Shown piece after piece: positions 44,202-52,881 of a stretch of DNA of 64,000 nt; the first letter of the stretch is position 1; each line of letters begins with the position of its first letter. The position numbers and the translations under genes were made by a program. Location of the stretch: the IMG/VR virus record IMGVR_UViG_3300024502_000013, positions 1-64,000 of that record. One strand, written 5' to 3'. The notes below the pieces were generated by a model. It made no database searches. It was not told the DNA's origin and worked only from the letters and a program-made list of their open reading frames with translations. The stretch is from a virus.

Positions 44202-46027
44202 AAAGTTTTTTAGAGAAATTACAAGAAGATGCACAGACACATACACCTGTGGTGATGGCGTTCGGTCGTATGAATCCACCAACTATCGGCCATGAAAAAT
44301 TGGTTGATAAAGTAAAACAGTTGTCCAAAGATTATCATGCACCGCACCATATCATTGTGTCTCATTCTATGGATGCAAAGAAGAATCCATTAGACCTTGC
44401 AAGTAAAATCAAACACGCAAAGAGATTCTTCCCTGGTGCAAATGTTGTGGGCTCAAGTAAAGAGAAACCATCGTTCTTACAACATGCGGCTGCATTACAT
44501 GCTGCAGGACATGACCATCTAATTATGGTTGCCGGTTCAGACCGTATTCCAGAGTATGAACAAAAGTTGAATCAATACAACGGCGAAGGTCCAGGCAAAC
44601 TGTTTAATTTCAAAAAGATTGAAGTTAAGTCTGCTGGACAAAGAGATCCTGACGCAGAAGGTGCTGAGGGAATGTCAGCCTCAAAGATGCGGGAACATGC
44701 CAAAACTGGAGATTTCAATTCTTTCAGACAAGGTATTCCTTCCCATGTTCCAGAAAAACATGCAAAAGAACTGTTCCGTGATGTTCGTCGTGGCATGGGA
44801 TTAAACGAAAATTACAACCGTGGTCTGTTCAAAGCCATATTCGTTACAGGTGGTCCTGGTTCGGGTAAAGACATTATCATTCGTGAAGCTATTGCTGAAC
44901 AAAAAGCCGTAGAAATTACGTCCGCACAAGCATACAATTATCTGATGGACAAGAAAGCACTTTCTGAAAAGTCGAATGATTTACGTAGAGAGTCTATTCG
45001 TAACCGTGGTCCTTTAATTGTCAATGGACCGGCAGATGACCATTCTAGAATTATTACTGTAAAAGAAGAACTGGAAGAACTTGGTTATTCAACAATTATG
45101 GTATTTGTGAATACAACTAACGAAGCCAGCCAAGAAAGAAATGAGAAGTTGACGAAAATGATTGCGGAATCGGTTCGTAAAGAGAAGTGGGAACAAGCCC
45201 AAGCCTCAAAAGAATCATATCGTCAAAACTTTAAGAATTTTATTTATCTGAATAATAGTGGTCCTCTGGAAACTATTGAAGAAGATATAACCAATATTTA
45301 CCAAAAAATCAATCTATTTTTGGAAGATAAAACGTATTTGGAAGAGGCTTATCGTTGGTTAGAAACTCACGGTAAGCTAAATACCAATGATTCTGTAATT
45401 GTTCTTGTTAAGGAAGATAATAATGTTGAAAAAGATTCTAGATTTGTTCAGAGGCTCAAAGAAAGTAGAAGAAAAGCATCCGTTGGACTTCACCGAAAGG
45501 ACAGCGGCAGTCGAGCAGAAGGTCCAGGAGATATCCCAGCCGACAATCGTGCAGGAGACCCCAACGCAGACAGCATCAAGTGGGACGCTCCAAAAAGAAG
45601 AGGAAGTTACATCTTCAGAACCTACAGTGAAGAAAACGAAACGAGTCTCAAGGTCTACCCAGAGCCAAAAGAAAGCAACTTCAGCAAAGACAAAGAAAAA
45701 ACAAAATTAAAAAGAAGATTTGTTGATTCTCCTACGGTAAACCAAAGAGTTAGAAACCAGTATGGAGTAGGACCTGAATTTGACACTCGCCAACAGGGAA
45801 CAGTATACCCTATGTCAGGACTAGGCGATGTTACTTACAGAGAAGAAAAGAATAGAAGTTTTAGTAATATTATTAAAGAATTTAAGGGTTTCCAAAATGA
45901 TATCGAATCTGGTGTCGGTGGCACACTAAGTGGTTCTGATAACGTTGAACCCATTGAAAATCCAAAAAACAAGGTAGGTTACACCTACGATATCATCAAA
46001 AGAAGAAAAAACGGAGCGAAAAAATGA
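44198..46027 (+). CDS. NMN adenylyltransferase-like plus P-loop kinase protein
   Basis: A 609-residue protein. After a leader MKSFLEKLQE (possible capsid-targeting, cut after E10), residues about 18-190 form a nucleotidylyltransferase: AFGRMNPPTIGHEKL (HxGH-type) and VAGSDR, as in NadM/NadR. From about 212 a P-loop domain starts with TGGPGSGKD. The tail (about 410-609) is low-complexity and ends with conserved SGLGDVTYREE. NadR-like enzymes salvage NAD; an injected NAD-related enzyme would be notable. Bases 45423-45710 also carry a second frame. Confidence 0.7.
   Translation: MKSFLEKLQEDAQTHTPVVMAFGRMNPPTIGHEKLVDKVKQLSKDYHAPHHIIVSHSMDAKKNPLDLASKIKHAKRFFPGANVVGSSKEKPSFLQHAAALHAAGHDHLIMVAGSDRIPEYEQKLNQYNGEGPGKLFNFKKIEVKSAGQRDPDAEGAEGMSASKMREHAKTGDFNSFRQGIPSHVPEKHAKELFRDVRRGMGLNENYNRGLFKAIFVTGGPGSGKDIIIREAIAEQKAVEITSAQAYNYLMDKKALSEKSNDLRRESIRNRGPLIVNGPADDHSRIITVKEELEELGYSTIMVFVNTTNEASQERNEKLTKMIAESVRKEKWEQAQASKESYRQNFKNFIYLNNSGPLETIEEDITNIYQKINLFLEDKTYLEEAYRWLETHGKLNTNDSVIVLVKEDNNVEKDSRFVQRLKESRRKASVGLHRKDSGSRAEGPGDIPADNRAGDPNADSIKWDAPKRRGSYIFRTYSEENETSLKVYPEPKESNFSKDKEKTKLKRRFVDSPTVNQRVRNQYGVGPEFDTRQQGTVYPMSGLGDVTYREEKNRSFSNIIKEFKGFQNDIESGVGGTLSGSDNVEPIENPKNKVGYTYDIIKRRKNGAKK
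45423..45710 (+). CDS. Overprinted small protein inside the nucleotidylyltransferase gene
   Basis: ATG 45423, behind TAAGGA, opens a 95-residue frame shifted relative to the large gene. The product starts MLKKILDLFRG and has an acidic to Lys/Ser/Thr-rich tail (KKTKRVSRSTQSQKK), resembling small tail-rich proteins of T4-like phages. The region is more GC-rich than its surroundings and codes in the large gene for a low-complexity linker, both typical of dual coding. It may also be chance. Confidence 0.4.
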   Translation: MLKKILDLFRGSKKVEEKHPLDFTERTAAVEQKVQEISQPTIVQETPTQTASSGTLQKEEEVTSSEPTVKKTKRVSRSTQSQKKATSAKTKKKQN

Positions 46028-47124
46028 CCAAGAAGCACTCTTTCTTAGAAGCACTAAAGGGAAATCAACACAAGATTGATAAAAACAAGAATAATAAGAT
46101 TGATTCTCAAGACTTCAAAATTCTCCGTGGCGAGAAAAAAGTTGAAGAAGAAGTCGATGTAAATGACCGCACAGAGGATCAAATTGGTGGTCGTATCAAA
46201 ACTGCAAAGAAAGATGATGTTGGTCCAGGCAGCAACTTCAAGTCAACTAAAGTCCGTTTCCATGCAGGTCCAAAAAATGAATCTTATACATTGAAATCTT
46301 TTAGAGAAAGATATGAAGAGCATTCAATTTATGACCAGATGATTCAAGAAGTTCTTGGTAAAGACGCATCTGCTGGTGATTGGATTCACGATTTTGTACA
46401 TTCAGATAATCCTAAATTTAAGGGTAAGTCAAAAGAAATGCGTAAGAAGATGGCTCTAGCTGCTTACTATGCAAAGCAACGCAACGAGGAAGTTGAACAA
46501 GATATTTGTCCGGAATGTATGCAAGAACCTTGCGTGTGTGGTGGAAACCACGTTCAAGAAGAAGTTGAACAGATTGATGAACTATCTAAAGGCACCCTCG
46601 GTTCTTATGTAAAGGGTGCTGCAAGAGATATGGCAGCTTCCAGAGGTCTTGCAAAAGAATTTGAACGTGATGCAAAAAGTGCAAGAAAACAAAGAACAAA
46701 AGATGCTAATAAACGCATTTCTGATAGGTTTATGAACACAGTTAACAAACGACATGCTGGCATTGGCAAAGCTGTCGAGCGTTTGGCTAAGGAAGAAACT
46801 GAACAGGTAGAAGAAAATGCATTTGATTGGAAGAAACCTCGTCCTCCAGAATCAAAAGGTGGTTCTGGTGTCAAGCTTGGTTCACGTTACGGTGGCGGCA
46901 AGCAAAAAGACAAACCAGAACAGGATGACGATAAAAAAAAAGTAACTGAATCGAAAAGACCTGAGACCGATTCAGTTCCTTTTGTGACTGACGTTGGTGT
47001 TGCACCAAAACCTGCAACAGTAACAGACAAGTCTGGTGCAAAACACACACCAATGTCAAGAGCAAAACATTTAGCTAGATTGTCAATGAAAAAGATCCAA
47101 AAAGATTTGGGACAAAAGAAATGA
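46024..47124 (+). CDS. Phage protein with repeated EVEQIDE module
   Basis: A 366-residue, highly charged protein. Recognisable parts: DASAGDWIHDFVHSDNPKF near 115 (a domain widespread in marine T4-like phages), a Cys-rich CPECMQEPCVCGG near 162, EEVEQIDELSKGTLG near 179 and a helical region after it. The I-D-E within the module fits the prohead protease site. ATGA overlaps on both sides. Probably a virion or internal head protein. Confidence 0.6.
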   Translation: MTKKHSFLEALKGNQHKIDKNKNNKIDSQDFKILRGEKKVEEEVDVNDRTEDQIGGRIKTAKKDDVGPGSNFKSTKVRFHAGPKNESYTLKSFRERYEEHSIYDQMIQEVLGKDASAGDWIHDFVHSDNPKFKGKSKEMRKKMALAAYYAKQRNEEVEQDICPECMQEPCVCGGNHVQEEVEQIDELSKGTLGSYVKGAARDMAASRGLAKEFERDAKSARKQRTKDANKRISDRFMNTVNKRHAGIGKAVERLAKEETEQVEENAFDWKKPRPPESKGGSGVKLGSRYGGGKQKDKPEQDDDKKKVTESKRPETDSVPFVTDVGVAPKPATVTDKSGAKHTPMSRAKHLARLSMKKIQKDLGQKK

Positions 47125-48164
47125 GCAAAACAAAAGAGTTGATTAAGAAAAGTCTTAATGAAACTGCACTACTGAACAGATACCTCAAATCCAGAGGTAT
47201 CAACCCTCAGTTTGTCAATAAAGACCAAAAAGTTGCACACTCAAAAACAAATCAATTCAAGGTTTGGATGAGAGCTCATGTAAATGATCCTGTGCAAGAG
47301 GCAATTACGACTGAAAAAACTCCCGTACAGAAAAGATTACAAGTATTGAAAAAATCTGTACAAACACACAAAGAAATTCGTGTTCCTAACGGTGAAAAGA
47401 AATTACACACCGAAGCAGTCGATAAAAGGGATGTAGTTGCGTTTGACATACCACTATTGATTCGTATGTTAGAATATGCTCGTGAAGATGCAAAGACAGA
47501 TATGGACTTACACAAAGTTGTGGAAAAATTGATTAGAATCCGCAACAAAGGTGTGTTGACAATGAAGGATTACAAGTTTGTCGTATCCATCCGTGAAGGT
47601 TTTGAAGAAGCTGGTATTCAACTAAATGAATTATCACCAGAAACACTTGGCCGTTACAAAGAAAAGGCCATGAAATCTGCTGATGAACTTGCATCAAAAG
47701 GTAAATACAAGAAGTCAACAAACCGTTTGATGGGTCATATGAAAGCCACAGGTAAGCAGATTGAGAAGATGTATAAAAAAGAATCTATGGAACCTTTGGC
47801 CGCAACACAACAACCTTTTGATGTTGCAAATAATACAGATGACACGATTCCTGCAAAAAGAAAGAACATGAAAGAAATGTCCAAATCCGCAAGAATCATT
47901 AAGTCCATCTACAAGAACAAGGGTGTAAAATCTGTAAAAGAGGAAATGTATGACCATGAAAAGGAAGACAAATCCACTGCACATCTTGGTAAGAAGGTAA
48001 AATTGCAGAAGCCAGGAATTGATACCACGACAAAACAAGCACCAGAGGCAGCTGCCGTTTTAACTGGTGGAAAAACCATGACTGGTGAGCCCCGTGACAC
48101 TATTGAGATTGATCCTATGATGAAATCGAAAAAAGTATCACCAAATTCACAAAAAAGTCTTTAA
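47121..48164 (+). CDS. Conserved phage protein of unknown function
   Basis: A 347-residue basic, helical protein. DVVAFDIPLLIRMLEYAREDAKTD near 103 and KLIRIRNKGVLTMKDYKFVV form a structured middle; ELSPETLGRYKEKAMKSADEL and the tail match patterns found in other T4-like structural-region proteins. It overlaps the previous gene by ATGA and is followed by TAAATAAATA upstream of the Ig-like virion gene. Confidence 0.55.
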   Translation: MSKTKELIKKSLNETALLNRYLKSRGINPQFVNKDQKVAHSKTNQFKVWMRAHVNDPVQEAITTEKTPVQKRLQVLKKSVQTHKEIRVPNGEKKLHTEAVDKRDVVAFDIPLLIRMLEYAREDAKTDMDLHKVVEKLIRIRNKGVLTMKDYKFVVSIREGFEEAGIQLNELSPETLGRYKEKAMKSADELASKGKYKKSTNRLMGHMKATGKQIEKMYKKESMEPLAATQQPFDVANNTDDTIPAKRKNMKEMSKSARIIKSIYKNKGVKSVKEEMYDHEKEDKSTAHLGKKVKLQKPGIDTTTKQAPEAAAVLTGGKTMTGEPRDTIEIDPMMKSKKVSPNSQKSL

Positions 48165-48204
48165 ATAAATAGTAGATAACCCTCGGTTAAAAGGAGAAAT
48201 ATAA

Positions 48205-48891
48205 ATGTCATCTTGGGGAAACAAAGATAATGCAGCTAACGCTCCATATTGGGCAGTTAACTCAACAATCGTAAATGCAGCAGGAGTTAAAGCTTCAGCT
48301 GCAGCACCAACCTCTGCAAACGTAGCTAAATTGTATGCAAATACAACTGCTGACGTTTATACAGTAGGAGAAACAATCGGTCTCTTCGGTGTCGATGCAC
48401 AAGAAGCATCCACATCAAATAAGACACACACAGGTTGGGTTCTAAGAACAACCGGTTCAGGTGGTCGTGCTGGTCGTGTACAAGAAGAAGTTCTTGTTGC
48501 ATTGAGTGGTATGTCTGCTGATGGTACAGACGGCGATGCACAAGTTTACGCTAACGTGTCTATCACTCTGTCTGGTCCTTCAAACGGTTCAGTTGTTGCT
48601 AATGAAAGTTTTGCAAACGTGGTTTCTTTCACAGTGTCTCCAACACTAGATGGAAATACCGCAGCAACATTGACCTATCAGTGGCAATACAACAATACGA
48701 ACGGTTCAGCTGGTTGGAACAGCATTCCAGCAAACACCAATCCGATTCAGTGGTCTGGTGCAACGACTGCAACATTGCAAGCTCGCCCTGCAACAACTGC
48801 AAACACCGGAACAGTTTTACGTGTTGTTGTAACAGCAGCAGACCAAGGCGTAATCGCTACATCTGCAAACGCAACACTAACTGTTGGTTGA
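48205..48891 (+). CDS. Virion protein with a C-terminal Ig-like domain
   Basis: A 228-residue Ala/Thr/Asn-rich protein. The N-terminal part (about 1-110) has VYTVGETIGLFGVDAQEA and GWVLRTTGSGGRAGRVQ-like repeats seen in T4-like structural proteins; residues about 115-228 form an Ig-like fold with LTYQWQYNN and ATLTVG. Such domains decorate capsids or tails and may bind glycans at cell surfaces. AAAGGAG ribosome site and a terminator behind it indicate a strong single gene. Confidence 0.75.
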   Translation: MSSWGNKDNAANAPYWAVNSTIVNAAGVKASAAAPTSANVAKLYANTTADVYTVGETIGLFGVDAQEASTSNKTHTGWVLRTTGSGGRAGRVQEEVLVALSGMSADGTDGDAQVYANVSITLSGPSNGSVVANESFANVVSFTVSPTLDGNTAATLTYQWQYNNTNGSAGWNSIPANTNPIQWSGATTATLQARPATTANTGTVLRVVVTAADQGVIATSANATLTVG

Positions 48892-48896
48892 TAACA

Positions 48897-48912
48897 GGGG
48901 CTTCGGCCCCTT
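48897..48912 (+). terminator. GGGGC-TTCG-GCCCC terminator hairpin
   Basis: A perfect 5-bp stem with a UUCG loop just behind the stop codon, followed by TTATAATTAT. The T-tract is weak, but position and stability support termination. Confidence 0.65.
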
Positions 48913-48918
48913 ATAATT

Positions 48919-49305
48919 ATGTTTGATAATTTGAATGAGGATAATTTCGTTTTGTATGCGATGAAGCATTATAATTCGCCGCATTGCATTATGTCGGAAT
49001 TTGAGGGGGATATCAAGCGAACCAAGTATCTGAAAAGATTGTTTAGAAGATACAAAGTGACCAAATCACTAAAGGAACGCTTGATATTGAACCACATCAT
49101 TCTATTGAACAATGTTTTTGGTCCAGAAGTCACATCAAGAATATTGTTCTATAAGATTGATGAAAGAGATTATGACATTCTAAAAACATTTTTGGAATAT
49201 CTCAATATTATGCCGGAAGTTATATACGGAATAAATGGTAAAAACATCTATTCAAATGATATAAAAATAGATTTAGAAATAGCAGAAACACTGGTAAAAA
49301 TATGA
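48919..49305 (+). CDS. Conserved T4-like phage protein (DUF7207-like)
   Basis: A 128-residue helical protein: FDNLNEDNFVLYAMKHYNSPHC, DIKRTKYLKRLFRRY, LKERLILNHIILLNNVFG. This pattern is highly conserved in marine T4-like phages, with unknown function; the name is from memory. ATGA overlap with the next gene. Confidence 0.7.
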   Translation: MFDNLNEDNFVLYAMKHYNSPHCIMSEFEGDIKRTKYLKRLFRRYKVTKSLKERLILNHIILLNNVFGPEVTSRILFYKIDERDYDILKTFLEYLNIMPEVIYGINGKNIYSNDIKIDLEIAETLVKI

Positions 49306-49652
49306 AAAAATTTAAACAGTTTGTTGATGAAAAAAGTAGATGTTGGCCAGGTTACAAACCAGTTCCAGGTAAAGCACCTTTCACACCAGGAAGTTGCACC
49401 AAGGAAGAAATTGAACAAGTAGATGAAGATTTACGCAAATGGTTCAAACAAAAATGGGTCCGAATGGACACCAAAGGCAATATTAAAGGACAATGTGCTC
49501 GTGATCCAGGTGAGGGAAAACCAAAGTGTTTACCGCAAGCCAAAGCTCATGCACTAGGAAAAGAAGGCCGTGCTGCAGCGGCTAGAAGAAAGCGCAGAGA
49601 GGATCCAAATCCAGAACGCAGAGGCGCACCAATTAATGTTAGGACAAAATAA
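49302..49652 (+). CDS. Small basic protein with a head-targeting-like leader
   Basis: A 116-residue basic protein. Leader MKKFKQFVDE (E10), then PGSCTKEEIEQVDED, a variant of the EVEQIDE module, and KWVRMDTKGNIKGQCARD with CLPQAKAHALGKEGR and an Arg-rich tail. The basic part could bind DNA inside the head. Family function unknown. Confidence 0.6.
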   Translation: MKKFKQFVDEKSRCWPGYKPVPGKAPFTPGSCTKEEIEQVDEDLRKWFKQKWVRMDTKGNIKGQCARDPGEGKPKCLPQAKAHALGKEGRAAAARRKRREDPNPERRGAPINVRTK

Positions 49653-50153
49653 ATGAAAAGCTTTAATACATTTAGAAACGAATATCTAGAAGAAGCTTAT
49701 CTAGAGGAAAAGAATAAACCAACAAGTCCTGAAAAGTGGGCAAGAGCAAAGGCCGCAGCAAAATCAAAGTTTGCTGTTTATCCTTCTGCATATGCAAATG
49801 CATGGGCTGCCAAGAAATACAAATCCATGGGTGGTGGTTGGAGAGCAACATCAGAAGAAGTCGAACAAATTGATGAAGCCACTCCAGCATGGCAACGCAA
49901 AGAAGGTAAGAATCCTTCTGGTGGTTTAAATGCAAAAGGTGTTGCATCATATCGCCGTGAAAATCCAGGTTCTAAACTAAAGACAGCTGTTACAACAAAG
50001 CCATCTAAATTGAAACCAGGATCTAAAGCAGCTAATCGTCGTAAGTCGTTCTGTGCAAGAATGGGTGGTATGAAGAAACGTCTGACCTCTGCAAAAACCG
50101 CAAGAGATCCAGATTCAAGAATCAACAAAGCTCTAAGAAAGTGGAACTGCTGA
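49653..50153 (+). CDS. Basic protein (DUF6321-like) with a head-targeting-like leader
   Basis: A 166-residue protein. N-terminal MKSFNTFRNEYLEEAYLEE, a WARAKAAAKSKFAVYPSAYA region, SEEVEQIDEATPAW, then a strongly conserved basic C-terminal half (GKNPSGGLNAKGVASYRRE, KSFCARMGGMKKRL). The last half is known as DUF6321 in many phages, function unknown. Abuts the previous stop. Confidence 0.62.
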   Translation: MKSFNTFRNEYLEEAYLEEKNKPTSPEKWARAKAAAKSKFAVYPSAYANAWAAKKYKSMGGGWRATSEEVEQIDEATPAWQRKEGKNPSGGLNAKGVASYRRENPGSKLKTAVTTKPSKLKPGSKAANRRKSFCARMGGMKKRLTSAKTARDPDSRINKALRKWNC

Positions 50154-50758
50154 TGAAAACATTTAAACAATTTAATGAAGGCAAGATGAAAGATGTTGTG
50201 ACAGATTACGACTTTCATCCTGATATAAAAGCTCAACACTTAGGTCATATTGCCACTGCACAAAGAGATAAAGAAGAAATTGCTCGTCAGAAAGAACACT
50301 TAGCCGATAAAGCTAAAAAAAGTTATGAACAATCTGAAAGAGAAGGTGGTGGCGGTGCTGCTAGAGCCAAAGGTGTTTCTTATGAAGCTGCAAGAGACAA
50401 CATCAAAGAAGAAGATAGTCTTGCAGACCAAATTTTAGCCGCTGCTAAAAAAGCAGGACTTAAAGCTAAGTTACATACAACAACACCGGAACAAGACAGA
50501 AGAGCCACAAACACAATGATGAGAAAGCGTGCCGAAAAAGACAAAGCCGCTGGCATCAAAAGACCTGCTGGTTTAAATGTCTACACTCGTAATAAAATGA
50601 GTGAAGAAACAGTCAATGAAGAAGGTGGAATGTCAGTTGCAGGTATTGCTGGTTCAGGTGATGCGAGATTGCCAACAGACCAAAGAGAGCCTGGTGTTAG
50701 CAAGAAACGCAATCCAGTTATGAAAACAATGGTGAGAAGATTATTACCTAAGGTGTAA
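50153..50758 (+). CDS. Charged phage protein with a head-targeting-like leader
   Basis: ATG 50153 overlaps the preceding stop by one base (TGATG) and gives 201 residues. MKTFKQFNEGKMKD at the start resembles the leaders of the neighbours; the rest is Lys/Glu/Ala-rich with EETVNEEGGMSVAGIAGSGD. Probably an internal head protein or unstructured virion component. Confidence 0.55.
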   Translation: MKTFKQFNEGKMKDVVTDYDFHPDIKAQHLGHIATAQRDKEEIARQKEHLADKAKKSYEQSEREGGGGAARAKGVSYEAARDNIKEEDSLADQILAAAKKAGLKAKLHTTTPEQDRRATNTMMRKRAEKDKAAGIKRPAGLNVYTRNKMSEETVNEEGGMSVAGIAGSGDARLPTDQREPGVSKKRNPVMKTMVRRLLPKV

Positions 50759-50760
50759 AA

Positions 50761-51195
50761 ATGTGGATTTTGAAATGGTTACCTGATTGGATTTTTTATC
50801 TCATACTGTTCTCTGGTGTAATAGGTTACGCACTTACCTATTTACTTAAATTCATACCAATTCCTTTTGTTTATATGTACAAGACTCCAATTCAGTTGGG
50901 GTCTTTGACAGCTATTGTTGTTGGAACATTCATGTCTGGTGCAATCTATGATAACAATGCATGGTTAGACCGTGTACATGAAATGGAAGCCAAAGTCGAG
51001 AAGGCAGCAGAAGAATCAAAAGAAGCTAATGTGAAGATAGACGATAAAGTTGAAAAGATACAAACCAAGATTGTTGAAAAACAAGTTGTACTTAAAGAAT
51101 ATGTTGACCGTGAAGTTGTGAAATATGATAATGAATGCAAGATACCAAAAGAATTCACAGAAGTAATAAACAAAGCAGCGGAGCCACCAAAATGA
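50761..51195 (+). CDS. Inner-membrane spanin subunit (Rz-like)
   Basis: A 144-residue protein with hydrophobic N-terminal segments (about 9-65) and a periplasmic coiled coil (about 70-130). Together with the lipoprotein encoded by the overlapping next gene (ATGA) it forms a spanin pair that fuses inner and outer membranes at lysis. Spanins imply a Gram-negative host. Two or more transmembrane segments are more than the usual single one. Confidence 0.75.
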   Translation: MWILKWLPDWIFYLILFSGVIGYALTYLLKFIPIPFVYMYKTPIQLGSLTAIVVGTFMSGAIYDNNAWLDRVHEMEAKVEKAAEESKEANVKIDDKVEKIQTKIVEKQVVLKEYVDREVVKYDNECKIPKEFTEVINKAAEPPK

Positions 51196-51494
51196 ATGAA
51201 AGACGAGAAGGTGCAGGTTCTTTTGTTTTAGTTGCACTTGTATTAGTTTTTGTGCTCGCAATGCTTATGGGGTGTTCAACTACAGTTCCTGTTAAACCAA
51301 AATGGCCTGACCCACCTAAATATGGGTTGAAACCTTGTCCACAATTATTAAAACTAAGAGAAGATGCCAAGTTGAGTGATGTGGCTGGGACAGTTATCTA
51401 TAATTATTCTACATACTACGAATGTGCTGTGAGAAATGATGCTTGGATTGAATGGTATCACGTTCAGAAACACATTTACGAAGGTGTAAAATAA
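51192..51494 (+). CDS. Outer-membrane spanin lipoprotein (Rz1-like)
   Basis: A 100-residue lipoprotein: signal ending LAMLMGC (lipobox, Cys about 28), then a Pro-rich stretch VPVKPKWPDPPKYGLKP typical of Rz1. It starts at ATG 51192 within the end of the inner-spanin gene. The mature part is longer than lambda's Rz1. Confidence 0.8.
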   Translation: MNERREGAGSFVLVALVLVFVLAMLMGCSTTVPVKPKWPDPPKYGLKPCPQLLKLREDAKLSDVAGTVIYNYSTYYECAVRNDAWIEWYHVQKHIYEGVK

Positions 51495-51496
51495 TA

Positions 51497-52111
51497 ATGG
51501 AATTGACAAAAGAACAACTAAAACAATTACTTCCAAAAAACCCTTACATTGACCAGTGGCACCATGCTCTGAGTCAACTATTACCTGACTATGAAATCAA
51601 TACACCTCAACGTATTGCTGCTTTCATGGCTCAATGTGCTCACGAATCGGGCAACTTTGTTTTCCTACAGGAAAATTTAAACTATAAAGCTGCATCGTTG
51701 CGTAAGATATTTGGTAAGTATTTTCCTGATGACGCAACAGCATTAGCATATGAAAAGAAACCCGAGAAAATTGCAAATAGAATTTATGCCAGTCGTATGG
51801 GGAATGGTGATGAGCAGTCTGGTGACGGCTGGCGTTATCGTGGTCGTGGGCTTATTCAAGTAACAGGAAAAACAAACTACACTTGGTTTGCTGCATCATT
51901 ACAAATAACACCAGAAGAAGCCGCAGAATATATGCAGACATTTGAAGGTGCTGCACAATCTGCATGTTGGTTCTGGGAATCAAACAATCTCAACCAATGG
52001 GCTGATAAAGGTGACATTGTTACACTCACCAAGAAAATTAATGGTGGCACAATTGGTTTAGAAGACCGTATTAAACACTACGAACACGCATTGCACGTAT
52101 TTGGAGTTTAA
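51497..52111 (+). CDS. Endolysin, chitinase class I (GH19)-like
   Basis: A 204-residue glycosidase of the GH19 type that hydrolyses peptidoglycan glycan chains. MAQCAHESGNF near 44 contains the catalytic Glu; RYRGRGLIQVTGKTNY near 114 is the family's second signature. There is no export signal, so a holin is needed. ATG 51497 is placed two bases after the spanin stop. Confidence 0.9.
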   Translation: MELTKEQLKQLLPKNPYIDQWHHALSQLLPDYEINTPQRIAAFMAQCAHESGNFVFLQENLNYKAASLRKIFGKYFPDDATALAYEKKPEKIANRIYASRMGNGDEQSGDGWRYRGRGLIQVTGKTNYTWFAASLQITPEEAAEYMQTFEGAAQSACWFWESNNLNQWADKGDIVTLTKKINGGTIGLEDRIKHYEHALHVFGV

Positions 52112-52112
52112 T

Positions 52113-52391
52113 ATGACAGACTTCAAATTAGCCAAGTATATGTTAATACTCCTTGCTTTACCAGTTGGTATGGCAATGTGTAGTGGTGATAGATTCAGAT
52201 ATCCATGTCAAGACCCAGCCAATTGGGATAAAGACATGTGTAAGATGCCTCAGTGTGATGTTCGTAGAGAATGTCCAGAACACATATTTAAAGGTCAGCG
52301 TGATCCTAGATTAGGACCACCAAAAGAAGGACAAACGACTGCTGCGCCGGTCACACCTGTTGCCAGCCAAGGAGTAAGCTGTGGAAAATAA
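52113..52391 (+). CDS. Small exported Cys-rich protein
   Basis: A 92-residue protein with an N-terminal hydrophobic signal (about 7-22) and a Cys-containing mature part (PCQDPANWDKDMCKMPQC). A relative is widespread in marine T4-like phages near lysis genes. No known role; the spacing of Cys suggests disulfides in the periplasm. Confidence 0.6.
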   Translation: MTDFKLAKYMLILLALPVGMAMCSGDRFRYPCQDPANWDKDMCKMPQCDVRRECPEHIFKGQRDPRLGPPKEGQTTAAPVTPVASQGVSCGK

Positions 52392-52881
52392 TAAAGAAAC
52401 ATTCCTATACACAGAAGAGCAATTAATGGCTCGTCTGAAATTTTTTATTGGTATCTGCCTTGCATTGACATTGACAGGTATTGTTTTTGTTGTGTTGTAT
52501 TCACTTATCTTTGTGACACAACCACTAAACGCAATTTCACCAATCGACCAGAAGTTCTTTGAACTGATTGTACCAATTGCAACATTCTTAACTGGTACAC
52601 TGTCAGGTATTATGTTGGCAGGTAATAGTAAAGAAGATAAAGAAGCAATGTTGGCTGCACAAAAGGCTGCAAGTGAAAACTTTGAGGCAACAAAGAAAGC
52701 CATGTCGGCACCTCCACCAGCGCCTGCACCAGCAACAAAACCAATTGGTCCTGCACCTACGGGTTTCAATGGTACAAGTATGAGTGACCTTGCTTCAACA
52801 GTTGCTGATTTTGCGCCACAAGTTGTTTCTGGTTTCGGTGGCAAACCTGCACCAGCACAACCACCACATCCTGAAAGATAA
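52381..52881 (+). CDS. Two-helix membrane protein with Pro/Ala-rich tail
   Basis: A GTG start at 52381 follows AAGGAG, giving 166 residues. Hydrophobic helices near 20-43 and 60-78 are followed by a Pro/Ala-rich linker (APPPAPAPATKP) and a C-terminal domain. It may be a holin-type or lysis accessory membrane protein; it overlaps the next gene by one base. Confidence 0.55.
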   Translation: MENNKETFLYTEEQLMARLKFFIGICLALTLTGIVFVVLYSLIFVTQPLNAISPIDQKFFELIVPIATFLTGTLSGIMLAGNSKEDKEAMLAAQKAASENFEATKKAMSAPPPAPAPATKPIGPAPTGFNGTSMSDLASTVADFAPQVVSGFGGKPAPAQPPHPER

